Source of the DNA: Stipa capillata
Lineage: Eukaryota; Streptophyta; Magnoliopsida; Poales; Poaceae
Length of the DNA stretch: 64,000 nt
Direction: 5' to 3'
Assembly: GCA_019208055.1 (NCBI GenBank)
Contig: JAGXJF010000631.1
Coordinates: 62,001 to 126,000 of the forward strand
This document shows, piece by piece, positions 31,527 through 44,616 of this stretch. Both the position numbers and the translations under genes were made by a program. Position 1 is the stretch's first letter; each line of letters begins with the position of its first letter. A model generated the notes under the pieces. It worked only from the letters and a program-made list of their open reading frames with translations. It was not told where the DNA came from and did not search any database.

Positions 31527-34500
31527 TGTGTAATAACCGAGAACTTTAGGGACCTATTCATGATTTACATGGAACCGGACCGATTAGGTGCGACCCATTT
31601 CTCCTCCCATCCCCTTTTTTCTTGGGTCGGTCCAGCTCAGCTAGTGCGGTGGCCTGCATGGCCTATTATCGGGCCACCGTACACTGCCCCAGCCATAGAG
31701 GTGGAGCGGTGGCTAGGATTAAGAACCCTAGCCACCCAAGTGCGGCGGTTATTACTGAGTCACCGAAAAGACGCGCTGATGAGTGAAGGCAACAGGTATA
31801 GGTGGCGCTCCCGCGTGCACAGAGCGGGCATCGTGCGACTCATGTAGGAACATGCAAGCGGGGAACTGTGGCCCAGTGCCAATGTGGCTCGGCGTGTGGA
31901 GGGGGGCCGTGCAGGCAGCGCAGGTGCGTGGAACAAAAGCAACGGGTGACAAAGCTGCGAGTGTGCCTACACATGCGGACCTCATGCTGCTCGTGCATGA
32001 GCAGCGGCGTGGTGTGAGGTTCTACTAGTCGTGTAGGGTAACGTCATGTGCGCGTGCAAGCACGATGGCCACCGTGGGTTGGTGTCGGTCGTCGATACCA
32101 ACTCGTGTGCGTGCCGTGCGATGGATTTGCAGGCCATCGTGCTTGCAGTACAACTCGTTAATGTGCATGTGGTTTGCTGGCCGACCAGTGTGGCCAGTAA
32201 GGTCACCTCAAGCAGGAGGCATGGTGCGGCATGACGGTGTTGTGGTCATGCAGTGGCCATGGGCTGACGTGGCTGTCGGGATCTGGAATCGTATTTGACT
32301 TATGAAATGATGTATCATTGAAAGACGAAGTAACCCAACATATTATACGAGTACCACAAGTCATATGCATTCACCGTTGGGTAGTCTGACACCGGACCAA
32401 CATGACATACAATTACCACACGCGTACGCATTCACTATTGGTCAAGGCGGCCAGAAGCGTACATCATTTAAAAAGCCAAATGTAATTCCAAGACACCCTA
32501 GTATTGTGCATAACATGTATGGGAACATCATTAAGCATCACTACTGAACTCTAAAGACAAGTTTACATAGATAATAGTTCACATCCCTCGCACTTGGGCA
32601 AATCCATCCATTACAACCAAAAGACCCGAAAGTTACAATTACCAACTTAGTACATTAAGTTTGACAGCGGAAACATAAATGCAATATCATCCCATTGATG
32701 CAAGCTAGTATCATTAAGACGCACAAAATAACCCGCAAGTGCAAAAGCCAACAAGGTAACTATTCAAGCGTCATTGTTCAAAGGGATCACCTGTTCCTAT
32801 GCATGCAAGAAAACTACCAATGAGTATAAACGTACTCGCAATTCTTAGTAGTGCTTGTCATATGAAAGTAGCATGACAATAATAGAAGTTACACCATATA
32901 ATCTTTAATAGCATAGACAACCCTTCAACATCATCATGAGAGCATGAATAATAAAGGTAGCCACAAGATCATGTCAGTTAAGCTCAACTTGAACATACCC
33001 ATTTACCATAAACTAACCGTGATAACTGAAATATATAGACCATTCAATATAACTTCAAATATGAGAAGAACACTTTATTTCAACCAAGGGAAGATATAAT
33101 TCAATAGGCAAATACACCACCGAATGGCTTGAGGGCTCCCCAAGTGAAGGTTGCAAAGCCCTGAATGGGAGAAATACACACCGACTGCACTAGTGGTGGG
33201 CTCATGGGAAGTACTTAGCGACTTGAAGGTAGCACACAAGTGGGTCACCGCGGTGACCTCCAAACAAAATCCTGATGTAAGGCTCGGTAACCACAACAAT
33301 GTCACCGCTCGCCCAACGAATGTGCCACCACAACACTCACTTAATTAAGGATTCAAGTTGATTAAGGCATCAATTTAATCATCATCATGCTATAGGAGTA
33401 AGGATGACGATCCATCACATATCATTATACCACTAAAATATAAGCACATGACATAAAGCATGATATGACAAACATAACATGATGTGAACAATGATATGGC
33501 AATGTCAATAAGCTTAGCTTGCCTTGAGTGGGATACTCCTGATCTTGCTAGGATTCAATGGAAGATGGCTCAAGTCCCTTGTCATCGAATTGTACTGATT
33601 CGCAAAAAGAATACCGAATAGGAATACACGACAAAATTAATAAGGACTCATTATACAAAAGAATGAATCCTGTATGAAATGCATTTGGATGGTGAAAAAT
33701 TAAACTTAAAGGCTACGACAATTGGTTTCATCTAACTTGGATTTACATAATAAGAGTTATAAATTTTTGAGTGGAATAGGCATTTTTAAGCATCTAATTG
33801 ATCATTTTTAATTATTTAGAATTTTATGGAAATAGTAACATGCATGAAATTATCTTGAATGAATAATACACTTTATCCTGAACATTTTCATATAAAGTTC
33901 ATAATTTTTGGAGTTGGGATACATTTTCTAGGATTTATGCAAGTTTCATCCTGTTAAAAGTATTTCTGAAAATTCTTGATTTAAATTATACAAAGAAAAA
34001 CATTTAATACCCAGAGAGTTCTAGCCTCAGTCATTAATAGGTGGGGTCAGTTTTCAGGGTTTTCTCCTTTTCTTTTAGAATTTATTTTCGACCGGTTGAA
34101 ATAGTGGGACCCAACTGCCATTGACTCATTTATTTAAACAGAGAGTTTTCACATTTTATTGACCAGTTGGCCCCACGTGTCATACTATCATTAAGTATAT
34201 TAAATTCTTAAATGTGATTTAGTGCCCTAATTAGCCTGCTGACCAGTGGGGTCCACTAGTCAATGGCTTTGCCAGCACATCTAAGCTGGTAGCCAGGCGT
34301 AAGCACTCTAGCAAGCTCGATCGGCTGTGCATGTGCTCAGGAGGGGCGCTATTGTTTGGGGCTAGGTCTTGCGGCTCGACGGGATGCATGGTAGGGTGAG
34401 GAGGTCGGGGATCACTGGAGGTGGAGATGTTGGCGGTGGCCAGGACAGGGGAGTGGAGCATGGCGAAGTTGAGGGGAAGAAGGAGAGAAGAAAGCGTGGG

Positions 34501-37500
34501 TGGCTTGGGTAGCTCACCGTGAGCTTGACAGGGTCATCGACGAGGCCATAGGAGGGGCAGAGTGGCTACCACGGTCATTATTGGAGGTGGAGAAGAAGAG
34601 GAAGCGGGCAGCATCGTGGACGGAGGGGATGAGGTGGTGACAGCTCCCAATGCTTCCCAGGGTCCTCCACAACCTGTTGATGACCTTTGGCGAGCTTCGT
34701 ATGGCTCCATGCTCGCTCACAGCGGCAATGACAATGATGGTAGAGGGCTAGCTGCCAGTGGTTAGGATCCGAGCATGTAGGAGAGAGAGGGTTAACCAGG
34801 GAGAGGGGATTGAGGTTGAGCTCGGCGAAGGAGGAGGAGAGTCGAAGGCATACCGAAGGGAGAGGAAGATCGACCATGGTGAAGCTTCCACCGAGGGGAG
34901 AAGCTCTCGACTTGGGTTCTGGTGGGGCTAACAAGAAAAGGAAAAAGTGGAAGGAGCAGAAAAGGGAAAGGGGAAGGTGGTCACGCACCTTAAATTCATT
35001 TTAAAGAGAAGAGGATGTGCAACTATGTAATCTATTTTAAAATATTTTAATTGGGTTTGATTTCAAATTAATTTAAGCCTTTGAGTTAATTTGAGAGCTA
35101 TAAAGTGGAGTTATGATTTTTCATTGAAATCTTTTTTGGAAATTCCTCTTGAAAATATTTTTATTGGCTTCCCCATGTCCAAATTGATTTACCGTAATTT
35201 TTGGACTATTTTTGAGGTTGTTTTGCTTTATTTTTTTCTTCAGTTTTTATTCCGAAAATAAAAGAGAAGGACCTGCCAGCCCAGTGGGCCAACCAGCCCA
35301 GCATGCCAGCTAGCCCACTAGGCTAGCCCAGGCCGTGTGCTGCAACTGGTCAAGCTGCACGCTCGCTGCAGCAAGCACAACAGCTGAGTGACCGCAGCAG
35401 CGCCGCCTGTAACGCGCGTGCGTGCATGCGAGCGCCGTGGCTGTTTTCACCAAATTTTTGAGCGTCAACCGTTACCTCTTCTTCTCCCCTGATGTCTCCT
35501 CACATCCCCACTACTTGACCTATATAAGGACCCCTCTCCCACGTATTTCTACCTTTTTTCTCCACCAAACTCCTCCACACATTCTTTTCTTCTCCAACTC
35601 CGGCGAGCAATTCCGGTGACCACAATGCACCCCACACCGACGTGTTGCTGCTGGAGCTTCTCCACACCGACGCACACCTCCTACCGCAAGCAATCGCAAG
35701 CTTGTCCACTACACCGACCGTACCACGAGTTCTTCCACAACTCCGGCGAACTCTTTCTCATCACGATTTCTTCACACTCGGTGAGCCTCTCTCCAATTCC
35801 TCTCTGTTGTAGGCTCCTACCAACCCATGGAACAATTTTCCTCCACCAATTTCACCCATTGATCACCTCTATATGCTACCAATAATTTTGATCGATCAAA
35901 ATCCTCTGTGTACCGTAGCTAACTTGTACTCTACATGTGCCTAACACCCAAATCCCTCTAATGTATGCCATGTCTCTAACCTTAGTGTTAAAATGGATCG
36001 TTTAGGACCCAGTAAATATCTAGTGCAGTCAGATTCCAAATCCGCGCGGTAATTTTTGTACTATATGAAATCACCTCAAATTTGGGCATTAATTTGACCA
36101 AATTGGAAATAGTTCATTATGTGTCAATTATTTTGGAAGTAATTTATTTTTCATAGCTCACTAGTATGTGTAGGAACCCCTCCATTAAATTTCATAAGTT
36201 TTAGAGTTGTGTTGAATTTCCTAGAATTAAAATTAGCTCTGTTTTAATTATTTAAAATAGAAATGCTCTCTGTTTATAATATTTAATTTTTGTATGAGGT
36301 AGATGAACTCCAGTACTGATTTATAGTGGCAATTGCAACCTTTTAACACATGTGTAAGGATGTAGCATAAATAAAATATTGTTCTAGGCCTATTTCAATA
36401 TCTATTGTTTACTGTTTTTAAGTAAGATTTATTCTCTGTTTTTACCTTGCTGTAATTAAATTCCAGATAGTAGTTTAGACCTTTTAACCTCTGTAATTAG
36501 GTTTATCTAACTTAATTAGCATGCTTAGATGATACATATGCTTAGTATACATGTGTATATGTCTTAATATGTAGTTCTATTTTTCCAAATACGCTGTTAA
36601 GTATTTTGAGAGCAATATTGCAACAGTAACCAGACTACGTTGTCCTCTGAAATGTTAATCAATTGTTCACTAGACATGTTAAGTTATGCCATGCTTATCT
36701 TTTATTTAGTATGCCTCATGAACTAGTGATATGAGCTATTACCATTACCATGTATACTAGCATGTTAGGCTATGGATCTATTTAACATGCTCATGTTTTA
36801 TTGTTAATGTATTATGCTAGCATAATAGTACCCATGTTTGTATTATGAATATGATATGGTTATTAAAATATATATGTGTGTGTATATATGGTTATGGCCT
36901 AGTTCTAGAAGACCTATATTAAGGATTATTTAGCATTAGACCTTACTTCTATCTTCATCGCGATGACGCTATCACACCATCGTTCCATTCCATCCACATC
37001 TTACATTCGTCGTCTCTCTTTCGTGTTTGCTTTCGACAAGTTTTTATTAGAGTTGTTATTTATTGCTTCACTCTTGTTACGTTGCGACGATAGGGAGTGA
37101 AGAGGCTAACAAGGTGACCGGTGCCACTGAAGAAGAAGAATACTACAATGAAGGCATGCCCCCTCTTTCTTGATCATATTTGATCATATATTTCTAAAGG
37201 TCATTATATTTTGTCGTTTACAAATATGCATATTGTTTTATTCCAGTAGCTAGCATGTCGATTGACACACCATTATCTTTCCGCTTGTCGCCCTGTTTAC
37301 TTGATACCCTAAGTAGAATATTATGTTTTAATCCTGAATAGAGTAGAGAAATGCTTAGCTATGGTTAAACATATCCTTATGATATTTTGAATTGCCTCAT
37401 CGGAGGAATGAACTTTGGATCAATGATACTTGTTGAAACTTATGGTCGTTCTTCATGAGATAAAGAAGTCATTAGTCGTCCATATTGAATAAGGCCGAAG

Positions 37501-38510
37501 TCTTGAACCCGAGGATTGTGAAAACAGTATAACCACATACTATATGGGCATTGGCTTGGTTGAGTAGGTTAGTTGAGTCTTGGTGTCGACATTGCCATAC
37601 CGCAGAAGGGTGGACGTAGCTACGAGGATCTCGGCACAAAAGGGGGGCACACAGGGTAAGTTGGTGTACGCTCCTTCGTGTCGAAACCTTGTGGGCATGT
37701 CACATCAAGATGAAACTAGCTAAAAGACCTCGTCACGGTCACCCTGTCGACACACCGATGGGCGTGTGTACAAGCCCAATCAACTTGGCATAAGGAGATG
37801 ATCGTGTCATGTGGATAAAGTGTACAAACTTTACAGAGTGTCAAACTAATCGATTAGCCGTGTCCACGGTTATGGACAACACATGACTCATTCTTGTTGA
37901 AAATGACCTATCCCGCTCCGCCTTGCTATTTCCCTCCACCCCTTTACTGATGGAACCTATGAACGAGCTAAGGCAGGAGTTGCTTGCTCGAAATGTGTTG
38001 GTCGTGAACCACACATGATGCAAAATATCCCGGATAATAAAACTGATTTATGTCATTCAAATCTACCTAATATTTCAATTAAAACTGCTTTTACGCAAAA
38101 GGAGTCATAAAGCCTTCCTTTGAAGCTCATATACACCGGTTTAGGTGTTTCCCAGTGAGGGGGCAAGCTGAGTATGTGAAGTACTTATCGAGCATGTTTT
38201 TGTTGTGGTGGTGTGCAGAGAAGTATGATGAAGAAGGTGCTGATGAAGATTATTTCTACAATGATCCCGAAGAATAAGTCGCATGGCCTCCGTCATTTGC
38301 CTGTGGCACAGATGGAGCCGCTTCGCTTTTGTTTCCGCTGTTTCGTCTGATGTAATAATGTCATTGAGACATGGTACTTTGTAAGCCATGTGGCATATCG
38401 TATTCAAACTATGTTCTAACTTTGAATGCATGCAATGTTATTCATTTCGCTTGTGTACCGTCAGCGTGATCCTGGACTGACGAGGATGTACAAAGCGGGG
38501 TGTGGTAGTT
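31527..38510 (+). mobile_element. Possible noncoding LTR retroelement sequence (long LTR or LARD)
   Basis: No coding region. Features of a long grass LTR on the plus strand: a promoter-like tatataaggacccc at 35.52 kb followed by a C-rich leader (35.55-35.80 kb), AT-rich 36.0-37.0 kb, and the segment cagagtgtcaaactaatcga with gccgtgtccacggttatgga near 37.85 kb, which recurs in long LTRs of grass gypsy elements as I remember them. I could not pair two LTRs or fix the ends, and several elements may be joined here. Confidence 0.35.
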
Positions 38511-39369
38511 GAAACTAGACCCTCATGGCGGGGGAGGCGCCAGCACAAGTGCATGTTCGCGCTGGGAAGGCGAGAAGAGGCCGAGGCGAAAAGCTCGGCG
38601 ACGAGGTGAGGCCCAAAGGCTTAACGTGCTGAGGTCGGCCCGTTCGGCCTAGGACTTCTTTTTCTTTTTCTTTTTATGGGGTTTCTTTTATTGTTGTGTT
38701 TGATTTGTATTCAGATGGGAGTCAGAAACCTAATATCAAAAATTGAGAAAAGTCACAGCAGCTCCATAGCATATTTATTAGCAACTATAAAATTCCGAAG
38801 ATAAACAAAAATGTATTTGACTTAAAATCATCCAAATATTCAAATATGCCCCAAAATGGGTTTGAACTGTAGGTAGGTGCATAGTGCTTCCGAAATTTAT
38901 GAATTTTTATTGAAGGTGTGTAATAACAGATAATGCTATATATAAAATTTAGTAAATTTATAGGGAAGGAATCACTACCAAATAAATCATCTAAAGTTCT
39001 GTCATTTAATAATTTTAGATGGATTTCACTAGATTCAAATACTTCCCTTGCTTAATTGATTTTGGGCTTTCTCTAGGTGCAACCCAAGGAAGGTAATGAA
39101 CATGCGAGGGTGCTTGCAAAGGTTTTTTGGAAGATAATTTGTTAAGAATATTTGTGTTGCTCTTCTTTTAGGGTTCAAGGCTTTAGTGCAAAACGAAAGG
39201 GAAAACAAGTTTAATATTTTATGAAATACATGAGTGCAAAAGAGCAGGCATGAACGTGGGTCTTATGTTGCATAGATGCTCACAAGAGCACAATTACATA
39301 CTTGGGTTGTTACTGTGGCCGCGTCCCTTGTGCAAGAAGAACAATCAAACTAATGGATGAATAAATGCA

Positions 39370-40117
39370 GGAATAAGTCTCGATGACCCCCTGAGGTTTG
39401 GGACAACGATTACTTAACTCCCTGAGGTATAATACCAGGTATTTGATCCCCTAACATTTGTAAAACTGTTTAAATAACCCCCTCATATCTCTGTAAGGTG
39501 GTTTAGAGGGTGGTTTTGCTCACGTGGCACACTGACCAGGATTAATTGCCAACATGTGCTGTCACATCACCATGTGACTCACATGTACTCCCAAACCTCA
39601 GGGGGTCATCCAGACTACCCCCACCCTCGGATTAATTCATAAGAGAAGAAACTATCAGCAGTGTAAATAGGTAAAAAGAGAAGAAGCACATGGTTAAGTA
39701 TGAGGAAAATGGAAGAGAGGGAGAGAGGGCAATGGTATACAAGTGAAATTGAATATTTGCTTAATCTGTTAATGTTATCCCTATGACATTACTCACTCGA
39801 AGCCACGGTCCTCGATGCCACTGTCTCTCTAGTGCATCATTTCACTTTTCCTTACGTATTCTGTTTTCTGAAAAGGTAAGTTCATATGACCCCCTGAGAT
39901 TTGGGAGTATATATAGGTCCCATAATGAGGTAGCAGTACATGTTGACAAAAAATCCTTGTCAGCGCGCCACGTGGGCAAAACCGCCCTCCAAACCACATT
40001 ACAGAGCTCTAAGGGGGTTATTTAAATGGTTTTACAAATGTTAGGAGGTTAGATACCCGCTATTATATCTTAAGTAGTCATTGTCCCAAACCTCAAGGGT
40101 TCATCTGGGCTTATTCC
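39370..40117. mobile_element. MULE (748 bp) with perfect 9-bp target duplication
   Basis: Inverted terminal repeats of about 165 bp start GGAATAAG and share GAGGTTTGGGACAA, CCTAACATTTGTAAAAC, TTTAAATAACCCCCT and TTTTGC-CACGTGGC. Flanks are ATAAATGCA on both sides (39361-39369, 40118-40126): a perfect 9-bp duplication, the Mutator signature. Inverted inner copies of the terminal motif sit at 39590-39614 and 39887-39906. No transposase. Confidence 0.85.
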
Positions 40118-40126
40118 ATAAATGCA

Positions 40127-41878
40127 TCTAACAAGCATGTAGTTGACCGATTCATCAATCAACTATTTGCACGCACGTGGGATGGCCGTTGCTGGGTCAC
40201 GCTATGCTACGGATGCATGCGTGGGCATGAGTGCTAGTGCGTGCACAGACGCGACGTTCGTGGATGATGCGTGCGTGGCATTGACCAATTCCAATCAATT
40301 CTCAATCGTACTTTTCATTTAGATCATACTATTGACATTTGTCAGCGACTACTAATCGGTACAGTGGTTGAAGATGGATTTCGCTTCATGAAATTTTCCA
40401 TACAATTTGTATAAAAAGAATCTAGAATTTTCCAAAACCCGTCCTTTCCACGGGGGAGAAATCCATGCCTGACGAGGTCGGAAAGAAACTTTTGCCCCTC
40501 TCTCGTGACAGTGCCTCTGTCTCTGCCCCGCGACCTCCGTCTCTTCTACCTCGCGACTTGTCTCGCCTCCCTAGGCTCCTTCCCCGGCACGACCATGTGG
40601 AGAACTCCTATAGCCACCATCCTCCTCCCCCTCCTCCTCTCCACAACATTGACTCCTGCTAGGTCTTCGTCCTCACCACTGGCGGTGTCAGGTCTTCATG
40701 CCCCCAACACCAACAAGATTGTCAATGATGTTGAGTGTCTCCCACCCATCGCTGCCATGGATCTTGAGTCAGACGTGGTCGCCGGCCTACGCGAGCCGGA
40801 TCACCTCATCCATGACCCATGCGGCCATCATGGGATGCTCCATTTGCGTCATGGCCACCTGCAGCTAAAATGACATATCTGACGAACCCTCGTTGAGGAG
40901 GTCGAGATCCAGCGATGGGCCGTCGAGCGCGTGTGCCCATCTTTGCCATGGATAGGTCTAGCAACGAAATAGAGATCGGCAACATCTCGTGTGGCATCTG
41001 CATGAAAGGGCCGACCGAGGAACTTTGTCGTCAGGCTCACCACACGGCCGAGCTGCTCATGGCCTGGCCAAGAACACCATCGTACACACACATAGCATTT
41101 ACACCCGTCAGGCCATCAACGACTATCAATTTTGTAGTTTGTTCTTGAGGTTTGATCTAACGATGGTCATATTTTTCTTCATTGTTTTGTGCAATTAATC
41201 TCTACGTTAATAGGGATTTTCTATAACCTATTTGATAGTTGTGATTTTTCCGCCTAAATTTTCTGATTTTTCATGATTTTTTTGGGCCAGGAATTTCCTC
41301 CCCTTACCGTTGGGCCAAATGACGACAAGGATAATTTTCTGAATAGGGAAATCTCCACCATGGGGGGGGGGATCCCATGTGCTCCTAAAAATTCCTCCTA
41401 AGGGTTTGGTTGCGTTTTTCTTCCTTAGAAATCAAACAAAGCCTTAAACTTCTTAAGCATGAGGTGAATCTTTTAAAGTTTATGCATCACTACAATAGAT
41501 CAAGTCAGATTCAGTGCATATTTATTTTGATTCTATATGAATATATGTGCGAAGACTAAGCATCAAACTACCGATGCCACCAAGGAATCGGTCTAGTTTT
41601 CCATTGTACATATTTACTAATGTGTGTGGTTGGATGGGACACAACACATGGGTCTAGAAACATTTTCTACATACATGTCAAAAAAGTCTATATAATCAAT
41701 GCAATAATGACTTGCATGCAAGAAAACACGTAGAATTTCAAGGAAACCATCCTGGATCTTTAGGAAAAAATCCCTTAAATCATGGATTCTTACCAACTAA
41801 TGAATCTCAGATGTTTTTTCATGCGAAACATCAAGCGATGGAAGCTTTTTTGTGTGATGGGACCATTTTTCTCACCGT
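40127..41878. other. Unassigned
   Basis: Moderately GC-rich 40.44-41.15 kb with short coding-like frames of no recognised family, then AT-rich sequence. A poly-G run at 41362-41371. No supported gene. Confidence 0.4.
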
Positions 41879-42958
41879 GAAAGGATTTTGGCTATCAACT
41901 AGAGGGGGTGAACAGAAGATTATCAAAAACTCCTACCAAAAATAGATCACAAATATAGTTCTAAATCGTAGCATGCTAGTCAACAAGATGTGCAATGAAA
42001 CAAATAGAGTGGAATGAAAAGAGACAACCACATGTGAGATAAAGGATTCGTTGTTGAAGCTCGATCCTTTGGCGAGGCTCGACATCTCCATTGAGGAAGC
42101 TTGATCAACAGATCAAAGCCGACACCAAAACATGCGTTTCCAAGGGCTTGCCAATGTGAAACCCCCTTTCACTCGTGGCAGCTTTTCACCTTGTGGTAGG
42201 CAAGCTCCAAACCCTCACAGATTCTTGGGGCTATTCAAAAACTACTCGCAGGCTCCTAAGTGACTCATAGCCATCTAGGAGACACCAATCTCTAAGAGTA
42301 ACAGACTACAATTAGTTCGGCTTGGAGATGAACTCTTGCTTGATGCTCAAGTACGGATCAATCACTTTGGGCTTCAAGAAAGGTGGAGTAGCACTTTGGA
42401 GAGCAAAGAAATGGATTATTGAAGAGTTATGTCTGCAAAGAGGCTTGGGCTATATGTGGCCAACCCCTCAAAAACTAGCCGTTAGAGCAAAATCAGGAAA
42501 ACCGGGAGGTTCAGACTTGAACCTGGAGGTTTTGGTATTTTCAAATCAACGGCTATATCATGTAGACGCAACATATCTTGGAAGCTCCAACAAAAGCCTA
42601 GATACTTCAACTTTTCACACAATGATTGTATAACTAGTCCAGACATGGATCTCAAAGACTCTGACAAAAACCTGGAGACTACGACTTTCAGAGCACAACA
42701 GATGGAAGCACAAGTTAATGGTTCTAACTTAGAACCAAGAACTTTGCACGACAAGATGAACATGGAAAAAGATATGGCATGGCATATATGATATGAAAAT
42801 GTAAGCATACAACCATGTTATGTAGCAAAAGATAACAACCATGTCATTAACCATATGAGTTTACCAGATACTACAAGAATCTCAAATGAAGAACAAATCT
42901 TGTAAATCAAACCTAAACACCTAGCTACCTATACTCCAAAAAAGAGCTTAATCTATCA
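41879..42958 (-). mobile_element. 3' LTR of a minus-strand retroelement
   Basis: On the minus strand it starts TGATAGATTAAGC directly after the polypurine tract AAAGGGGGAG and ends ACCCCCTCTAGTTGATAGCC with CCTTTCA, an end shared with the LTRs at 46335 and 53307. Length 1,080 bp. The internal region lies to the right and is cut off near 43.66 kb. Confidence 0.65.
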
Positions 42959-43660
42959 CTCCCCCTTTGGCATCAAAACAGCGAAAAGGGAAGGATGCTA
43001 GGAATTAGGCTCTACACTATTAGGTCCTGCCCTAGTACAGAAGAAGGTGCCAAAGCGGCGACGGTCAGTGTAGTAGTCGTCAAGGCAGGTAGAGGTGATG
43101 TAGCTGGAGGTGTAGAAGCACACGAGTAGCTGCAGGTGACAGTGGAGCAGGAGGTGCAGCTGTTGAAGTAGCTATGTGGTGGATTAGTGCTTGCTCGCCA
43201 TGTGTCGATTAGGAGGGAATCAAAGAAGAAATTGGTGTGTTGATGTCTGGAGTGAACTCTGACCCCTCCTCCGACAGCCACTAGTCGTCAAAGATCCTCA
43301 ACTAAATCTGCTTCTAATTCTGAAGAATCCTCGGCTGATGCTGAATAGTCTTGACCCTTGGCTTGAGGTTAGCTAGATCAGCATTCTGTCGGTGAAGGTG
43401 GTGGATGGCATTAGAGAGGGTGTTCTTGATCTCAGTCAATAGATTGCCAACTGGGGATCTTTGGCAATCATATCCTGAAGAGCGGCATCCACGCTAGCCT
43501 AGCAACGCTTCCATGCACTAACACTCTCATCACTCTCCTTAGCTTGTTCTTCAGTTCACCTCCTCTTCTTCGAGGTGCCAACATCCTCGGCAACCTTCTT
43601 GCCTTTGTCCTAAGGAGCAAGCTCATCTCTCTTTCTTCTGGCTTGTACGATAAGTGCTTT
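42959..43660 (-). pseudogene. Internal remnant of the same retroelement
   Basis: Begins with GATGCCAAAGGGGGAG (minus strand), the phrase that commonly closes the coding part of such grass elements, then degenerate charged coding sequence to about 43.6 kb with many stops. No RT or integrase motif. Confidence 0.4.
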
Positions 43661-43690
43661 ACCTCATAGTAAAAGGTCTTGTTTACCGTT

Positions 43691-44265
43691 TGTCAACGAT
43701 CGGCAAACCGCCGATCTTACGTAATACATGGAGAAAAGAGAGAAGGGGATCATACACGGAAGCTGATCACGAAATCGGGCCACCAGTGACCATTTTATAC
43801 AAGTTTGGGCCTCCCTCAGGATAACAAACCTACATCCTGTTGGTTTGTATTGATCACGAGATAAAGTACAAGGGGGTGTGTCTAGTCCTAAATGAGTTCT
43901 ACAACTAGTCATAGGTGGTTGTCGAGGTTGATCTTCCCTTCTACTCGCTCGGAAGTCGATTGAACTTGAGATGTCTATTCCAGATTGAGATGTCTTATCC
44001 GAAGGCCACAGGGCCCTTTTATAGAGGGTATACCGCATCGTGGGAGATACTGACTCATTCTCGAGTAGTACTCCATCATCCTTGAACATCGGGATTGACT
44101 ACCTAATTTAAGGAGTCAGGGATAACCACAGGTGGTTTCCTTATCGACCTAGAGTCCTTCTCCGAGGTATACTTCTTCCTACGTAATTAGGATACTCCTA
44201 GGTCCTTGTGTATTTGCATACAAATACCATCATCGTATATAGTAGTTGTGTACTATTCATCGTCA
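43691..44265 (-). mobile_element. Gypsy LTR (575 bp), same family as 28147
   Basis: Minus strand starts TGACGATGAATAGTACACAA and ends CGATCGTTGACA, with TATA box ctataaaaggg near 44.02 kb. Clearly homologous along its length to the LTR at 28147-28744. No primer site next to it and no target duplication, so it is a solo or truncated LTR. Confidence 0.7.
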
Positions 44266-44616
44266 AGCCTCCCATCAGTACGTGAAATAAGGCCAAGATG
44301 AATCAAAAGAATCAACCTAGTAAGGGATAACATTCCGATCAGATGCCTTCCAGAGTGGTCGTAAGAACCCTCGAGTAGGATAAGTCATCCACTTAGGCTA
44401 CCAGTCGTTCAATCCTCCTAATCGGGAATTGAGCAGTCTCCGAGTAGCTTAAGAAGCTCCCGAGTAGGCTTTCGTCTGAGTAGGGTCTCTGAGAAGTTCA
44501 ACGGACACTTGGCTCATGCCTATGACTTTTCAGTCATGCTTATCTGAACCGAAGGGTTTTCCAAAATTTGAACCGTCGTGGAGGAGATTTCACGTGGTGG
44601 TGAGAATATTTCCCTC

